A DNA stretch of 64,000 bases from Hyphomicrobiales bacterium (GCA_006844605.1 SPJN01000004.1:1-64000), one strand, 5' to 3'. Counted from the first letter of the stretch, positions 1-9,601 are shown. A program made the numbers and translations. The notes: generated from the sequence alone by a model not told the origin.

Positions 1-701
1 ATCAGCAGCTTCAGCCAATCCAAAAGCTCAGACGTTGACGGCTTTTTCTTCAGGCCCGGTACTTCACGGACGTCGTAGAAAATCTTCATCGCTTCGCTGA
101 CAAGATCGCCGATAATGTCAGGGTAATGCACATTGACGATGTCGCGCATGGTGCCCTGTTCAGGGAACTTGATGTAATGGAAGAAGCAACGACGCAGGAA
201 CGCGTCGGGCAGTTCTTTTTCATTGTTTGACGTGATGATCACGATCGGGCGTTCTTCAGCTTTCACAAGCTCGCCGGTTTCGTAAACAAAGAATTCCATC
301 CGGTCCAGCTCTTGCAGCAGATCGTTCGGGAATTCGATGTCGGCCTTGTCGATTTCGTCAATCAACAACACGCAACGCTTGCCGGCTTCAAATGCTTCCC
401 AAAGCTTGCCGCGCTTGATGTAGTTGTTGATGTCCTTGACGCGCTCGTCACCCAATTGTGAATCGCGTAGGCGGGTCACGGCATCATATTCATACAGGCC
501 CTGTTGTGCCTTTGTGGTTGATTTGATCCCCCAAGTGATTAGTTCGCAATCAAGCGCCTTGGCAATTTCTTCGGCCAAAACGGTTTTACCGGTGCCCGGT
601 TCGCCCTTCACCAGAAGGGGGCGCTGCAGCGTAATAGCTGCATTCACGGCGATGGTTAGATCATCTGTGGAGACGTAGTTTTCGGTGCCCTCAAAACGCA
701 T
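1..701 (-). CDS. MoxR-family AAA+ ATPase (3' end beyond window)
   Basis: About 233 N-terminal residues are present; the C-terminus lies off the left edge. Walker A GEPGTGKT falls near residues 33-40, followed by a Walker B segment LLIDEIDKAD and a sensor-like IITSNNEKELPDAFLRRC. This is the MoxR/CbbQ-type AAA+ fold, whose members act as chaperones that insert cofactors or mature protein complexes, usually with a von Willebrand factor A partner. The likely start is the ATG at 701 (MRFEGTENYV), preceded by AAAGGG about 8 bases upstream. An in-frame ATG at 716 would add five residues. The partner and substrate cannot be seen here. Confidence 0.88.
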   Translation of the reverse strand, partial: MRFEGTENYVSTDDLTIAVNAAITLQRPLLVKGEPGTGKTVLAEEIAKALDCELITWGIKSTTKAQQGLYEYDAVTRLRDSQLGDERVKDINNYIKRGKLWEAFEAGKRCVLLIDEIDKADIEFPNDLLQELDRMEFFVYETGELVKAEERPIVIITSNNEKELPDAFLRRCFFHYIKFPEQGTMRDIVNVHYPDIIGDLVSEAMKIFYDVREVPGLKKKPSTSELLDWLKLL

Positions 702-839
702 AAATAGCCCTTTCATGTGCGGTGGCTCATCAACCATCGCGGCGGCAATGTCTTAATCATGTGACAAAGGTGATGAAATGTCAGTTGGGTGCACATTAAC
801 GGCAGAAAGGGGGCTGATCAAGTCCTGCAACAAACCGAT

Positions 840-2351
840 TTATTGAACAGTTTCAGGGTTTTGCAGGATTTTGGTAATAATGCCGTCTGACCCCGGACCA
901 AAATCAGCCACAACAGGCCAGCAGATCGTGTCTAAAAGCTGTATGGAATAGCCAGTTGAGTTGGCGGGCTCCCGCACGAAATGGCAGCCATTTGTCAATT
1001 CGCGCGCCTTGGTGATGACGTAATAGTCAACCTGATAGTGTGCCAGCAGCGGTTCAATCTGCTCCGCTTGTTTTAATCGGTCAAGATAGGCGCGGTCCAT
1101 CACCAACCCTTCTAGGTGAATGATCGGTTGCTTGCCCAGATACCCGGCTGTGCCCGCCCGGTCACCCATTGCATAGATGCCCGGATGGCTGTCCATAAAG
1201 TCTGCAACATCATACGCGGCGCGATGCAGGGGGCCTAAAACTTGCGGTAGGCCGATATAGGCGCAGTACACGATCAGCAGCGAATAGCCGGGCAGTTTCG
1301 TATTCCGCAAATAGCGCCAGCTGATATTTTGCCGGATCGATGACAGGACCATCGGCGCGGCCAACAACAATCCCAGCAGGAATGGGTAGACATACCAAAA
1401 CCAAAGCGGCCAATCGCTGCGCATACCTGTTTGGATGATGAACAGCCACGGGACAATAAATGCCGTCCAGCCGATAGCTTTGTCCTTGGTGGACAGCGCG
1501 GCCCAGTGGGGCTTGTGTATTACCAGGGCAAGCAGGGTGACAATGCTGGCAGCCATCGCAAAGACACTGAATGTGCCGCCGAAAAGTGTGATCAAAGTGG
1601 TGATGTGGAAGCCTGATATCGCCTCAACCGACTTTGCCATGCCGCTGATGGGGAACAGGCTGTCAAACAGATATAGATTGCTTGCCAAATATAACGCCAC
1701 TGGCAACGCGCCGAATCCGGCCATCACAATATGCGTGATCTTGGGCCGTTGATAGATAAGAACAATCAGCCCCAAAAAACCGACCATGATGATGGAATCG
1801 ATACGGGACAAAATGGTTAGGGCGCCGAGCAGCCCAACGATAAACCACTGAACCTCGTCCGCATCGGGCAGGTTTTGTAGCTTGCATTGTTGTAGCAATA
1901 GGACGAACAGCGGCACGGTCAAGGCCACTTCCATACCCGAACGAGAGATATGTAGATAAAAGCATATGGCAAAGGCGCTAAGGCCTACGCGCAGCCCAAT
2001 AGACCTCGCGTGGCTATTCAAAATATAGCCTGCAATCAAATAGCTGCCCCAGCCGCAAACCAATGCCAAAAACAGCCGGGTGGGAATCAGTGGGTCTATG
2101 GCCAGCCAATTGGCAATGCCAAAGGGCAATAAAAGGCAAACCATCCACAAGGGGTGATAACCGTTGGTGGCATATAGGCCGTTAAAGCTGGACCCATCGC
2201 CTGCCACGATGCGCTTGGCGATTTCGGCATAGTAGAAAAAGTCGTCATAAAAGGCGGCAAAAAGCTCAGCCGGGATATAGATCGCGTGGATGGCAACAGT
2301 AGCCATCGCCATCAATGCAAAGGTCACTTGGACCGATTTATTTGACTCCAT
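840..2351 (-). CDS. GT-C-type polytopic membrane glycosyltransferase
   Basis: A 503-residue protein with roughly ten or more hydrophobic segments. Its first extracytoplasmic loop carries DDFFYY (residues about 35-40), followed by a segment containing NGYHPLW. An acidic pair followed by aromatics in the first loop is the hallmark of GT-C enzymes, which transfer sugars from polyprenyl-phosphate donors at the outer face of the cytoplasmic membrane. The C-terminal 100 residues are soluble. No other glycan genes flank it: MoxR lies downstream on the same strand and dksA is divergent. Donor and acceptor are unknown. The start ATG at 2351 has only a weak ribosome site. Confidence 0.68.
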   Translation of the reverse strand: MESNKSVQVTFALMAMATVAIHAIYIPAELFAAFYDDFFYYAEIAKRIVAGDGSSFNGLYATNGYHPLWMVCLLLPFGIANWLAIDPLIPTRLFLALVCGWGSYLIAGYILNSHARSIGLRVGLSAFAICFYLHISRSGMEVALTVPLFVLLLQQCKLQNLPDADEVQWFIVGLLGALTILSRIDSIIMVGFLGLIVLIYQRPKITHIVMAGFGALPVALYLASNLYLFDSLFPISGMAKSVEAISGFHITTLITLFGGTFSVFAMAASIVTLLALVIHKPHWAALSTKDKAIGWTAFIVPWLFIIQTGMRSDWPLWFWYVYPFLLGLLLAAPMVLSSIRQNISWRYLRNTKLPGYSLLIVYCAYIGLPQVLGPLHRAAYDVADFMDSHPGIYAMGDRAGTAGYLGKQPIIHLEGLVMDRAYLDRLKQAEQIEPLLAHYQVDYYVITKARELTNGCHFVREPANSTGYSIQLLDTICWPVVADFGPGSDGIITKILQNPETVQ

Positions 2352-2485
2352 AACACCAACCCAACCCGTTTAACGCCAACCACAAGACTGCCTGTAACCA
2401 CCCAGAACCACTCAGTCATATGAACCATCTTAATCTGTCCACATCTTTATGATGCCAAAATGACAGGCATTTGTGGTGCGACCTC

Positions 2486-2514
2486 TTGACCATTATCGCT
2501 GAAATCCATATATA
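2486..2514 (+). promoter_or_regulatory. sigma70-type promoter of dksA
   Basis: TTGACC at 2486-2491 and TATATA at 2509-2514 are separated by exactly 17 bases. Transcription should start near 2521, giving a leader of about 55 bases before the dksA start at 2576. This is one of the best promoter matches in the window. Confidence 0.7.
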
Positions 2515-2575
2515 CCCGCGAGGATTAGCAATGGCCGCGTATTGCACCGGCCAGCCTGAATATGGGAGATGCTTT

Positions 2576-2992
2576 ATGGCGACCAGGTTGCCAAAGAATT
2601 ACAAGCCCTCAAATGACGAACCTTTTATGAACGCGAAACAGCGTGAATATTTCAGGCGCAAGTTGTTGGCTTGGAAGGCAGATATTCAGGCCGAAAGTCT
2701 TGAAACGCTGCAACAGTTGCAGCAGGACAATCTGCAACAGCCTGATTTGGCGGATCGTGCCAGTGCCGAAACGGACAAGGCGCTGGAACTGCGGACCCGT
2801 GACCGTGCCCGCAAATTGGTTGCCAAGATCGACATGGCGTTGGAGCGCCTTGAAGATAATACCTATGGCTATTGCGAAGACACGGGGGAACCGATTTCCC
2901 TGAAACGTCTTGATGCACGCCCGATTGCGACGTTGAGCCTTGAAGCGCAGGAGCGTCATGAGCGGCGCGAGCGTGTGTATCGCGACGACTAA
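2576..2992 (+). CDS. dksA: RNA polymerase-binding transcription factor DksA
   Basis: A 138-residue protein with an N-terminal coiled-coil (residues about 18-85) and a DksA/TraR-type C-terminal globular domain. DksA binds the secondary channel of RNA polymerase and, with ppGpp, shifts transcription away from rRNA in starvation. Only one of the four classical zinc cysteines remains (GYCEDTGEPI; the later pair is replaced in ATLSLEAQE), as is usual for alphaproteobacterial DksA. The start at 2576 is chosen because GGGAG lies 7 bases before it and the sequence MATRLPKNYK fits the family. A longer reading from 2471 would overlap the promoter. cckA follows on the same strand. Confidence 0.93.
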   Translation: MATRLPKNYKPSNDEPFMNAKQREYFRRKLLAWKADIQAESLETLQQLQQDNLQQPDLADRASAETDKALELRTRDRARKLVAKIDMALERLEDNTYGYCEDTGEPISLKRLDARPIATLSLEAQERHERRERVYRDD

Positions 2993-3106
2993 TGGCGCGC
3001 GATTGAAGATCGGCCTTTTTTGACCGGCAGTGTCGTGGCACACTTTGTGTGACTCGCGGCAGGACGGGGTGCACTTGGTGTACCGCGCGGCAGGAAAGGT
3101 CACTTC

Positions 3107-4555
3107 TTGGCTGATCAGGATTTCACATTATTGGATCATGCGCCCTTGGGGGCCATCGCCCTGAATGGTGCCGGGGTGATCACCTATGTCAATCAGATGG
3201 CGCGCGATATTGCCGATGATTGGCAGATTGGCGCGACGCTTCATCATACATTCGACCCCTCAGCCGATTCATGGGCGGTGGGGGAACGACAGGTGCATGT
3301 CAGCCCGTTGGCATTATCATCCGGGCAGGGACAATTGCTGTTTCTGTCGGACCTGACCGACATTACCCAGCTTGAGGCACAATACAGGCAAAGCCAGAAA
3401 ATGCAGGCCGTTGGCCAGTTGGCCGGTGGCATTGCCCATGACTTCAACAACCTGCTGACAGCGATACAGGGCTATACCGAATTGCTGTTGGACCGGCATG
3501 GCCCCGGTGATGACGCCTTTGCCGATTTGTTGCAAATCAAGCAAAACACAACGCGGGCCACCAATCTGGTCCGGCAATTGCTTGCCTTTTCTCGGCAGCA
3601 AAGCCTGCGCCCCAAGGCGTTGGATGTCGGCCCCGTAATCGGCGATCTTGTGCTGATGCTGTCGCGTCTGTTGGGGGAGCTTGTCTCGCTTGATACTGAC
3701 CTGCCGGACAGCCTGCCGCCGATCACTGTTGATCAGGGCCAATTGGAACAGGTGATTATCAATTTGGCCGTGAATGGCCGTGATGCGATGCCTGATGGGG
3801 GGCAGCTATCCATCAGTGCTGCGCCGGTGACATTGGCGACATCATTGGCGCATCGGTTGGGGCAGGTGCCGCCGGGGTCATATGTGCGGATCAGCGTTGC
3901 TGACACCGGGCAGGGCATTCCCGCGGAAATTCTGGACAAGGTTTTCGACCCCTTCTTCACCACCAAGCCACAGGGCAAGGGGACCGGCCTTGGGCTGGCA
4001 ACCGTATATGGGATTATTGATCAATCAGGCGGTTATATTCTGTGTGACAGTCAGGTTGGGCGTGGCACATGTTTTGAGCTTTATTTCCCTGTTGCTGACG
4101 CCTTGCCGGAACACGGTGAAGTGCCGCCTGTTGCGGATGCCCCGCCAACAATAGCGGCACCTGCCAAAACGGGCCCTGCACGTATTTTGTTGGTTGAGGA
4201 CGAAGCGGCGGTGCGTACGCTCGCGCTTAAGGCGCTGGAAAAGGATGGCCATGACGTCACAGTGGCTGAGGATGGCGAGGAAGCGCTTGATCTGATGCGG
4301 CAGGGGGCTGGGCCATTTGATCTGTTGGTGACTGATGTGGTGATGCCGGGGCTTGATGGGCCGGGCCTGTGGCGCGCGATTGAAGAAGAATTTGGCCCGA
4401 TGACGGCGATCTTCATGTCGGGCTATGCCGAAGAAGAATTGCGCAAGGCGTTGGGTACCGATGGTGGTCAGGTGACAGATACGCATTTTCTGGCCAAGCC
4501 ATTCTCGCTCAAATCCCTGATGCGCATGGTCGGTCAGGTGTTGGCAGGCGGCTAA
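3107..4555 (+). CDS. cckA: CckA-like hybrid sensor histidine kinase without membrane segments
   Basis: A 482-residue protein. Order: PAS-like region (1-85), HisKA with phosphoacceptor H111 in [11 protein letters not shown], HATPase with N box [11 protein letters not shown] and glycine boxes DTGQGIP and GKGTGLGLA, then a receiver domain (about 360-480) with acceptor Asp in [10 protein letters not shown] and the closing [11 protein letters not shown]. The kinase and receiver core matches CckA, the bifunctional kinase/phosphatase that feeds ChpT and CtrA. The position before recA and alaS is typical. Classical CckA has two N-terminal membrane helices and more PAS sequence; none is encoded here, and only 114 bases separate it from dksA. 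The start is TTG at 3107, supported by AGGAAAGG at 3092-3099. Confidence 0.85.
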   Translation: MADQDFTLLDHAPLGAIALNGAGVITYVNQMARDIADDWQIGATLHHTFDPSADSWAVGERQVHVSPLALSSGQGQLLFLSDLTDITQLEAQYRQSQKMQAVGQLAGGIAHDFNNLLTAIQGYTELLLDRHGPGDDAFADLLQIKQNTTRATNLVRQLLAFSRQQSLRPKALDVGPVIGDLVLMLSRLLGELVSLDTDLPDSLPPITVDQGQLEQVIINLAVNGRDAMPDGGQLSISAAPVTLATSLAHRLGQVPPGSYVRISVADTGQGIPAEILDKVFDPFFTTKPQGKGTGLGLATVYGIIDQSGGYILCDSQVGRGTCFELYFPVADALPEHGEVPPVADAPPTIAAPAKTGPARILLVEDEAAVRTLALKALEKDGHDVTVAEDGEEALDLMRQGAGPFDLLVTDVVMPGLDGPGLWRAIEEEFGPMTAIFMSGYAEEELRKALGTDGGQVTDTHFLAKPFSLKSLMRMVGQVLAGG

Positions 4556-4661
4556 AGCCGTATCGATTCGCTACTATCACCTTTGTTCCTTTTTGTTGTG
4601 GCGACGAGAACAAAATCAATACAAAAATTGAAAATACATATAAATCAGTGCGTTGCCCTTA

Positions 4662-4690
4662 TTGCAAAATAAGAACAAATGATGTACAAA
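4662..4690 (+). promoter_or_regulatory. recA promoter with embedded SOS-like box
   Basis: TTGCAA at 4662-4667 and TACAAA at 4685-4690 are spaced by 17 bases. Between them, 4673-4687 reads GAAC-N7-GTAC, one base off the alphaproteobacterial LexA site GAAC-N7-GAAC (equivalently GTTC-N7-GTTC). A repressor bound there would block this promoter. The box type is known from alphaproteobacterial SOS studies; its use here is inferred from position. Confidence 0.5.
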
Positions 4691-4737
4691 TCATGTGATT
4701 GCAAGCTGGTGAGAGCCGTGAAATAAGGAGCAGAACA

Positions 4738-5835
4738 ATGGCACAGAGCAATTTACGTCTGGTAGGGGATGCGGGAAAAGGCATGGATAAAGAAAAGGCA
4801 CTCGAAGCGGCTTTAGGACAGATTGAACGGGCTTTCGGTAAAGGCTCCGCAATGAAACTGGGCCAGCGTGAAGTGGTTGATATTGAGGCGATTTCAACCG
4901 GCTCAATCTCACTGGATATTGCGCTGGGCATTGGTGGTCTGCCGCGTGGGCGTATTATTGAAATTTTTGGCCCGGAAAGCTCAGGCAAGACGACTTTGGC
5001 GCTGCATTGTGTGGCCGAAGCGCAGAAAACAGGCGGTATTTGCGCCTTTGTTGATGCGGAACACGCGCTTGACCCGTCTTATGCTCGTAAACTTGGCGTT
5101 GACGTGAACGAGCTTGTGATCTCACAGCCCGACACCGGCGAACAGGCCCTTGAAATCGCAGATACCTTGGTGCGCTCTGGCGCTATCGACGTGCTGGTGA
5201 TTGACTCAGTGGCGGCTTTGACCCCGCGCGCGGAATTGGAAGGCGAGATGGGGGACACCCATGTTGGTCTGCAGGCCCGTTTGATGAGCCAGGCATTGCG
5301 TAAACTGACCGGGTCAATCTCGAAGTCAAACTGCATGGTGATCTTTATCAACCAAATTCGCATGAAGATCGGTGTGATGTTCGGTAGCCCTGAAACGACC
5401 ACCGGTGGCAATGCATTGAAGTTCTATTCTTCTGTTCGTCTTGATATTCGCCGCATTGGTCAGATTAAGGACCGTGATGAAGTGGTGGGTAATGAAACCA
5501 AGGTGAAGGTCGTCAAGAACAAGGTCGCGCCGCCATTCAAGGTTATTCAGTTCGACATCATGTACGGAGAAGGGATTTCTCATACGGGCGAGTTGATTGA
5601 CCTCGGTGTCAAGGCAGGCGTTGTCGATAAGGCAGGCTCATGGTTCTCATACGGGGATCAGCGTATCGGACAGGGGCGTGAAAACGCCAAGCGGTTCTTG
5701 ACCGAAAACCCCGACATGGCAGGGCAGATCGAAAATGCGATCTATGCCAATGCCGGTATTGTTCGTGACAAAATCGACATGCCAGATGAAGAAGTCGAAG
5801 AGGCAAAGTCGGAATCTGCCGACGAAGACGCCTGA
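4738..5835 (+). CDS. recA: recombinase RecA
   Basis: A 365-residue RecA, full length. It forms ATP-dependent filaments on single-stranded DNA for homologous recombination and triggers LexA self-cleavage. Walker A GPESSGKT lies at residues 77-84. The Walker B region is [12 protein letters not shown], and loop 2 contains [14 protein letters not shown]. The acidic tail [16 protein letters not shown] is typical. ATG at 4738 is the start, with AAGGAG 7 bases upstream; an upstream TTG at 4699 lies inside the promoter/leader and lacks a ribosome site. It sits between cckA and alaS as in many alphaproteobacteria, with its own SOS-like promoter. Confidence 0.98.
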   Translation: MAQSNLRLVGDAGKGMDKEKALEAALGQIERAFGKGSAMKLGQREVVDIEAISTGSISLDIALGIGGLPRGRIIEIFGPESSGKTTLALHCVAEAQKTGGICAFVDAEHALDPSYARKLGVDVNELVISQPDTGEQALEIADTLVRSGAIDVLVIDSVAALTPRAELEGEMGDTHVGLQARLMSQALRKLTGSISKSNCMVIFINQIRMKIGVMFGSPETTTGGNALKFYSSVRLDIRRIGQIKDRDEVVGNETKVKVVKNKVAPPFKVIQFDIMYGEGISHTGELIDLGVKAGVVDKAGSWFSYGDQRIGQGRENAKRFLTENPDMAGQIENAIYANAGIVRDKIDMPDEEVEEAKSESADEDA

Positions 5836-5912
5836 TCTGGAAACCCGCGGGCATTCCACTGGTCAGGATTGCCCGATCTTGAGGTGATCACCCCTCGATC
5901 CCTCCCTAAACT

Positions 5913-5942
5913 GCGCGTGCCTGTTGCCCAACAGGTGCGCGC
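5913..5942 (+). terminator. hairpin downstream of recA
   Basis: Two 14-base arms (5913-5926 and 5929-5942) can pair fully in RNA, including two G-U pairs. The apex is the CC at 5927-5928, so the innermost pairs open into the loop. A pyrimidine-rich but imperfect T stretch (TGTTTCTCTTG) follows. It lies 77 bases after the recA stop and before alaS, so it probably ends the recA transcript. Confidence 0.6.
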
Positions 5943-6060
5943 ATGTTTCTCTTGCCGCATGAACAGCTTGCCGCTAGGACTTATGCCCTGAATTTATGAA
6001 AAATCGGCAGCCTTTCCGTCAACACAGGATTGGGCGCCCAACGGCTTGATGAACACGCAA

Positions 6061-8745
6061 ATGACCAGTCTGAATGACATCCGCAGCACCTTCCTGAACC
6101 ATTTCGGCGATGCCGGGCACGAAATTGTGCCATCGGCCCCCTTGGTGCCGCGCAATGACCCGACATTGATGTTTGTGAATGCGGGGATGGTGCCGTTCAA
6201 GAACGTGTTCACCGGGCAAGAAACGCGCGACTATAACCGCGCGACAAGCTCGCAAAAATGTGTGCGCGCAGGGGGTAAACATAATGACCTCGACAATGTT
6301 GGCTACACGGCGCGCCATCACACATTCTTTGAAATGCTTGGAAATTTTTCCTTCGGTGACTATTTCAAGGAAGAGGCGATTTCCCTTGCCTGGGATTTGA
6401 TCTCAAAGGGCTTTGACCTTGATCAGAAAAACCTGTGCGTCACCGTCTATCATGAAGATGAAGAAGCCGCTGATCTTTGGAAAAAAATTGCAGGCTTTTC
6501 CGATGACCGGATCATCCGCATCGCCACGTCTGACAATTTCTGGTCAATGGGCGAAACCGGGCCATGCGGTCCTTGTTCGGAAATCTTTTTCGATCATGGC
6601 GACAAGGTGCCCGGCGGCCCTCCTGGCTCACCCGATGAAGATGGCGACCGGTTCATTGAAATTTGGAACCTTGTCTTCATGCAGTATGAGCAGATGGACA
6701 AGGACACCCGCATCGACTTGCCCAAGCCGTCTATTGATACCGGCATGGGGCTCGAACGTATGGGCGCTGTTTTGCAAGGCACCCATGACAATTATCAAAC
6801 CGATGTGATGCAGACCATTATCCATCAGGTGGCAGAGTTGACGTCAGTTGACCCGACGGGGCCACAGGCCGCCAGCCATAAGGTGATTGCAGATCATCTG
6901 CGGTCAAGCGCCTTCCTGATTGCAGATGGGGTGTTGCCCGCCAAGGATGGTCGCGGTTATGTTTTGCGCCGGATTATGCGCCGGGCAATGCGTCATGCGC
7001 ATCTATTGGGCGCACAGGATCCTTTGATGCACAAATTGGTGCCTACATTGGAAGGCTTGATGGGCGGCGCCTATGCCGAGCTTCGCCGCGCTGAAGCGTT
7101 GATCACTGAAACCCTGATGCTGGAAGAAACCCGCTTCATGGCAACATTGGATCGCGGTCTGAAGTTGTTGGATGAAGAAACCGGTTCTTTGCAGGATGGC
7201 GATGCCCTGTCCGGTGATGTGGCGTTCAAACTTTACGATACTTACGGCTTCCCGCTTGACCTGACAGAAGATGCATTGCGGCCGCGCGGTATTGGGGTTG
7301 ATACGGACGGATTTGATGCTGCCATGAACCGCCAAAAGGAAGACGCCCGAAAGGCGTGGTCCGGCTCTGGCGAGGCAGCGACGGAAACTATCTGGTTTGA
7401 GCAACGCGAAGAACACGGCGCAACAGAATTCTTGGGCTATGACACCGAAACCGCCGAAGGACAGGTGCTTGCTGTTTTGAAGGATGGCGTGGTCGTCGAA
7501 AGCCTTTCTGCGGGTGACACCGGGTTGCTTTTGGCGAACCAAACACCGTTCTATGGCGAATCCGGCGGTCAGGCAGGCGATGTGGGTACGATGTCGAGCC
7601 CGGCTGGCATTGGCGATAAAGTGGCGCTGACAGTCACGGAAACCCAGAAAAAACTGGGTGAGCTGATTGTTCATGTCGTAACGATTGACGAGGGGACTGT
7701 TTCACGTGGAACAGTTCTGGATATGCATGTGGACGGCGGTTGCCGCACGGCAACCCGCGCCAATCATTCGGCCACACATTTGCTGCACGAAGCCTTGCGC
7801 CGCGTATTGGGCAATCATGTGGCCCAGAAGGGGTCGCTCGTGTCATCGGAACGATTACGCTTTGACTTTGCCCACCCCAAACCGATGACCGCTGACGAAA
7901 TCACGGCGGTTACGCAGGACGTAAACAGCTATATTCTGCAAAACCGTCCGGTCGAAACACGGGTGATGACCCCTGATGAAGCCATTGATGCGGGCGCACT
8001 TGCGTTGTTCGGCGAAAAATATGGTGACGAGGTGCGTGTGCTGACAATGGGCGCGGACCCTGCTGCCAAGGACCGGTCAGGTGCCTATTCGGTTGAATTG
8101 TGCGGCGGGACCCATGTGAACCGTTTGGGCGATATTGGCCTGTTCCATATTGTGTCCGAAGGTGCTGTTGCGTCGGGTGTGCGCCGGATTGAGGCGCTGA
8201 CGGCACAAGGTGCGCGGGCCTATTTGACCGGGCAGGAGGCTTTGGCCCGTGATGCTGCCGCGACCTTGAAGGTGGCTCCTGATGCGCTGCCTGCGCGGTT
8301 GGCAGCCCTAACCGAAGAACGCCGCCAGTTAGAGCGTGACTTGGCCGAGGCGAAAAAGGCTTTGGCTTTGGCCGGCGCAGGGGGCGGCAATAGTGCCGGT
8401 GCTGATGCCGCGGTTGAGGACATCAATGGCGTTCAGGTGATGGCGCGCATTTTTGATGGGCTGAACCCCAAGGATTTGCGCGGCCTGATTGACGAGGCAA
8501 AGGGCGAAATCGGCTCAGGCGCGGTGATCTATATTGCGCTGAATGATGGCAAAATTGCGCTGGCTGCCGGGGTAACCGATGATCTGACAGACAAGGTTGA
8601 TGCGGTGGCGCTGGTACGCGCCGGTGCTGCGGCCTGTGGCGGCAAGGGTGGCGGTGGCCGCCCCGATATGGCGCAGGCTGGTGGTGCGGATGCATCAAAG
8701 GCTGACGAGGCATTGGCGGCTATGCGTGCTGTCATTGTTGGTTAA
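6061..8745 (+). CDS. alaS: alanine--tRNA ligase
   Basis: An 894-residue class II alanyl-tRNA synthetase that charges tRNA-Ala and edits Ser/Gly mischarging. The N-terminal catalytic core contains [13 protein letters not shown] and a block ending [17 protein letters not shown]. The editing domain carries HSATHLLH and CGGTHV, which supply the zinc ligands, and the C-Ala domain is present. [11 protein letters not shown] at 6061 matches the family start; ATG at 6049 or TTG at 6046 would add four or five residues. No start has a strong ribosome site. A parS-like element lies inside the reading frame at 7698-7713. Confidence 0.97.
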   Translation: MTSLNDIRSTFLNHFGDAGHEIVPSAPLVPRNDPTLMFVNAGMVPFKNVFTGQETRDYNRATSSQKCVRAGGKHNDLDNVGYTARHHTFFEMLGNFSFGDYFKEEAISLAWDLISKGFDLDQKNLCVTVYHEDEEAADLWKKIAGFSDDRIIRIATSDNFWSMGETGPCGPCSEIFFDHGDKVPGGPPGSPDEDGDRFIEIWNLVFMQYEQMDKDTRIDLPKPSIDTGMGLERMGAVLQGTHDNYQTDVMQTIIHQVAELTSVDPTGPQAASHKVIADHLRSSAFLIADGVLPAKDGRGYVLRRIMRRAMRHAHLLGAQDPLMHKLVPTLEGLMGGAYAELRRAEALITETLMLEETRFMATLDRGLKLLDEETGSLQDGDALSGDVAFKLYDTYGFPLDLTEDALRPRGIGVDTDGFDAAMNRQKEDARKAWSGSGEAATETIWFEQREEHGATEFLGYDTETAEGQVLAVLKDGVVVESLSAGDTGLLLANQTPFYGESGGQAGDVGTMSSPAGIGDKVALTVTETQKKLGELIVHVVTIDEGTVSRGTVLDMHVDGGCRTATRANHSATHLLHEALRRVLGNHVAQKGSLVSSERLRFDFAHPKPMTADEITAVTQDVNSYILQNRPVETRVMTPDEAIDAGALALFGEKYGDEVRVLTMGADPAAKDRSGAYSVELCGGTHVNRLGDIGLFHIVSEGAVASGVRRIEALTAQGARAYLTGQEALARDAAATLKVAPDALPARLAALTEERRQLERDLAEAKKALALAGAGGGNSAGADAAVEDINGVQVMARIFDGLNPKDLRGLIDEAKGEIGSGAVIYIALNDGKIALAAGVTDDLTDKVDAVALVRAGAAACGGKGGGGRPDMAQAGGADASKADEALAAMRAVIVG
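7698..7713. other. parS-like centromere site inside alaS
   Basis: The plus strand reads TGTTTCACGTGGAACA and the minus strand TGTTCCACGTGAAACA. The latter fits the bacterial ParB-binding consensus TGTTNCACGTGAAACA at every fixed position. The site encodes V-S-R-G-T in AlaS. ParB-parS complexes sit near the replication origin in most bacteria that use them. No parA or parB is visible in the window. By a simple count, fewer than one in a thousand windows of this size would contain such a match by chance. Confidence 0.7.
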
Positions 8746-8774
8746 TCGCCTTATTTTTCGCAAAAATCGGTGAT
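8744..8774 (+). terminator. possible alaS terminator hairpin
   Basis: Immediately after the alaS stop, ATCGCC (8745-8750) can pair with GGTGAT (8769-8774), and ATTTTT with AAAAAT around a CGC loop. A weak pyrimidine run CTTCTT follows. The stem is AU-rich and bulged, so this is a moderate candidate only. Confidence 0.35.
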
Positions 8775-8781
8775 CTTCTTA

Positions 8782-8878
8782 CTAAAACCATAGTGGCGTC
8801 GCGATTTTGCCTTATTCACAGGCGAAACAGTCCCCTGACTATGGGGCATATAGGCGTGCAGCGACTATATGGTTTTAG
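8782..8878. repeat. long-range inverted repeat in the lipoprotein leader
   Basis: CTAAAACCATA (8782-8792) is repeated as a perfect reverse complement TATGGTTTTAG (8868-8878). Partial continuation of the pairing follows on the inner side (GGCGTCGC against GCAGCGAC). The arms enclose about 75 bases that include a smaller CCCC/GGGG pairing. The outer arm ends 8 bases before the ribosome site of the downstream gene. It could be a structured 5' leader or a regulator site. Confidence 0.35.
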
Positions 8879-8897
8879 AGTGATTGAGGAGTTTCAC

Positions 8898-9584
8898 ATG
8901 TCTTTTCTGAATAAGGCAAAAAGCACAGTTTTGGCCGCCGCCGCCCTTGTGGCGTTGAGCGCCTGTGCCAATGACCGCACCGCCAGTTTTGTTGACCCTG
9001 ATTATCAGGGCCAGTTGCCCAAGGATTGGCGGGTTGCTGTTGCCGGTGCGAATATGGGCCTGAATGAACAGATGGCGCTGATTGATGCCGCCCGTGGCGA
9101 GTTTGATGAGTATGGCATCGTTGCCGTGTCATCATTACAGATCGTGCCCCCCACCCGTGAACTGACGGTTGAGGAATTCATGGCCAAGGTGGCAGAGGCA
9201 GGTGCCCAAGCTGTTCTGGAAATTGAAGCGACAGACCGCGACATGTCAGAACGGACGGAACCTGTCAGCTATTTCCCCGGCCATTCATCCACGACGGTTT
9301 ATCGTCAACGGTCGCTTGTTGATGGCGGCGGCGTGTTGAACGACCGCACATATGTGGTGCATCACCGTAGCCCCGACATTGTATCGGGCGGCTATTCCAC
9401 ACCCCGCGCAACTGGTAGCTATATTGCCCGTCTAATTGATGTCGAAACCGGGCAGGTGGTCTGGCGGTCTGACACAACAATGACCCGCAGCACCAGTAAT
9501 TATGAACGTCTGGCCCGCGCGACAGCTGAAGAATTTGTCGAAAAGCTGATTGACGACGGTGTTTTGATCGGCCGTGCCCGATAA
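8898..9584 (+). CDS. predicted lipoprotein (DUF4136-like)
   Basis: A 228-residue protein with a lipoprotein signal: basic N-terminus, hydrophobic core LAAAALVAL and lipobox ALSAC with the acylated Cys at residue 23. The mature part contains a repeated beta/alpha pattern and the closing sequence SYIARLIDVETGQVVWRSDT, seen in small outer-membrane lipoproteins of the DUF4136 kind. Function is unknown. ATG at 8898 is preceded by GAGGAG with a 6-base gap; a longer in-frame reading from 8793 would lose the signal peptide. It is a single-gene unit with its own strong terminator and an unusual inverted-repeat leader. Confidence 0.75.
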   Translation: MSFLNKAKSTVLAAAALVALSACANDRTASFVDPDYQGQLPKDWRVAVAGANMGLNEQMALIDAARGEFDEYGIVAVSSLQIVPPTRELTVEEFMAKVAEAGAQAVLEIEATDRDMSERTEPVSYFPGHSSTTVYRQRSLVDGGGVLNDRTYVVHHRSPDIVSGGYSTPRATGSYIARLIDVETGQVVWRSDTTMTRSTSNYERLARATAEEFVEKLIDDGVLIGRAR

Positions 9585-9601
9585 ACAACCCACATAGACT
9601 G

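Noticed and set aside
2609-3103. 164-residue open frame on the minus strand across dksA
   Set aside because: Antisense to a certain dksA gene, with no start signal.
4585-4600. GTTC-N6-GTTG near 4585 as an SOS box
   Set aside because: Spacing is six rather than seven and the second half-site is wrong, so the 4673-4687 site was preferred.
7003-7674. 223-residue open frame on the minus strand inside alaS
   Set aside because: alaS is unambiguous on the plus strand; the opposite frame lacks any family signal.
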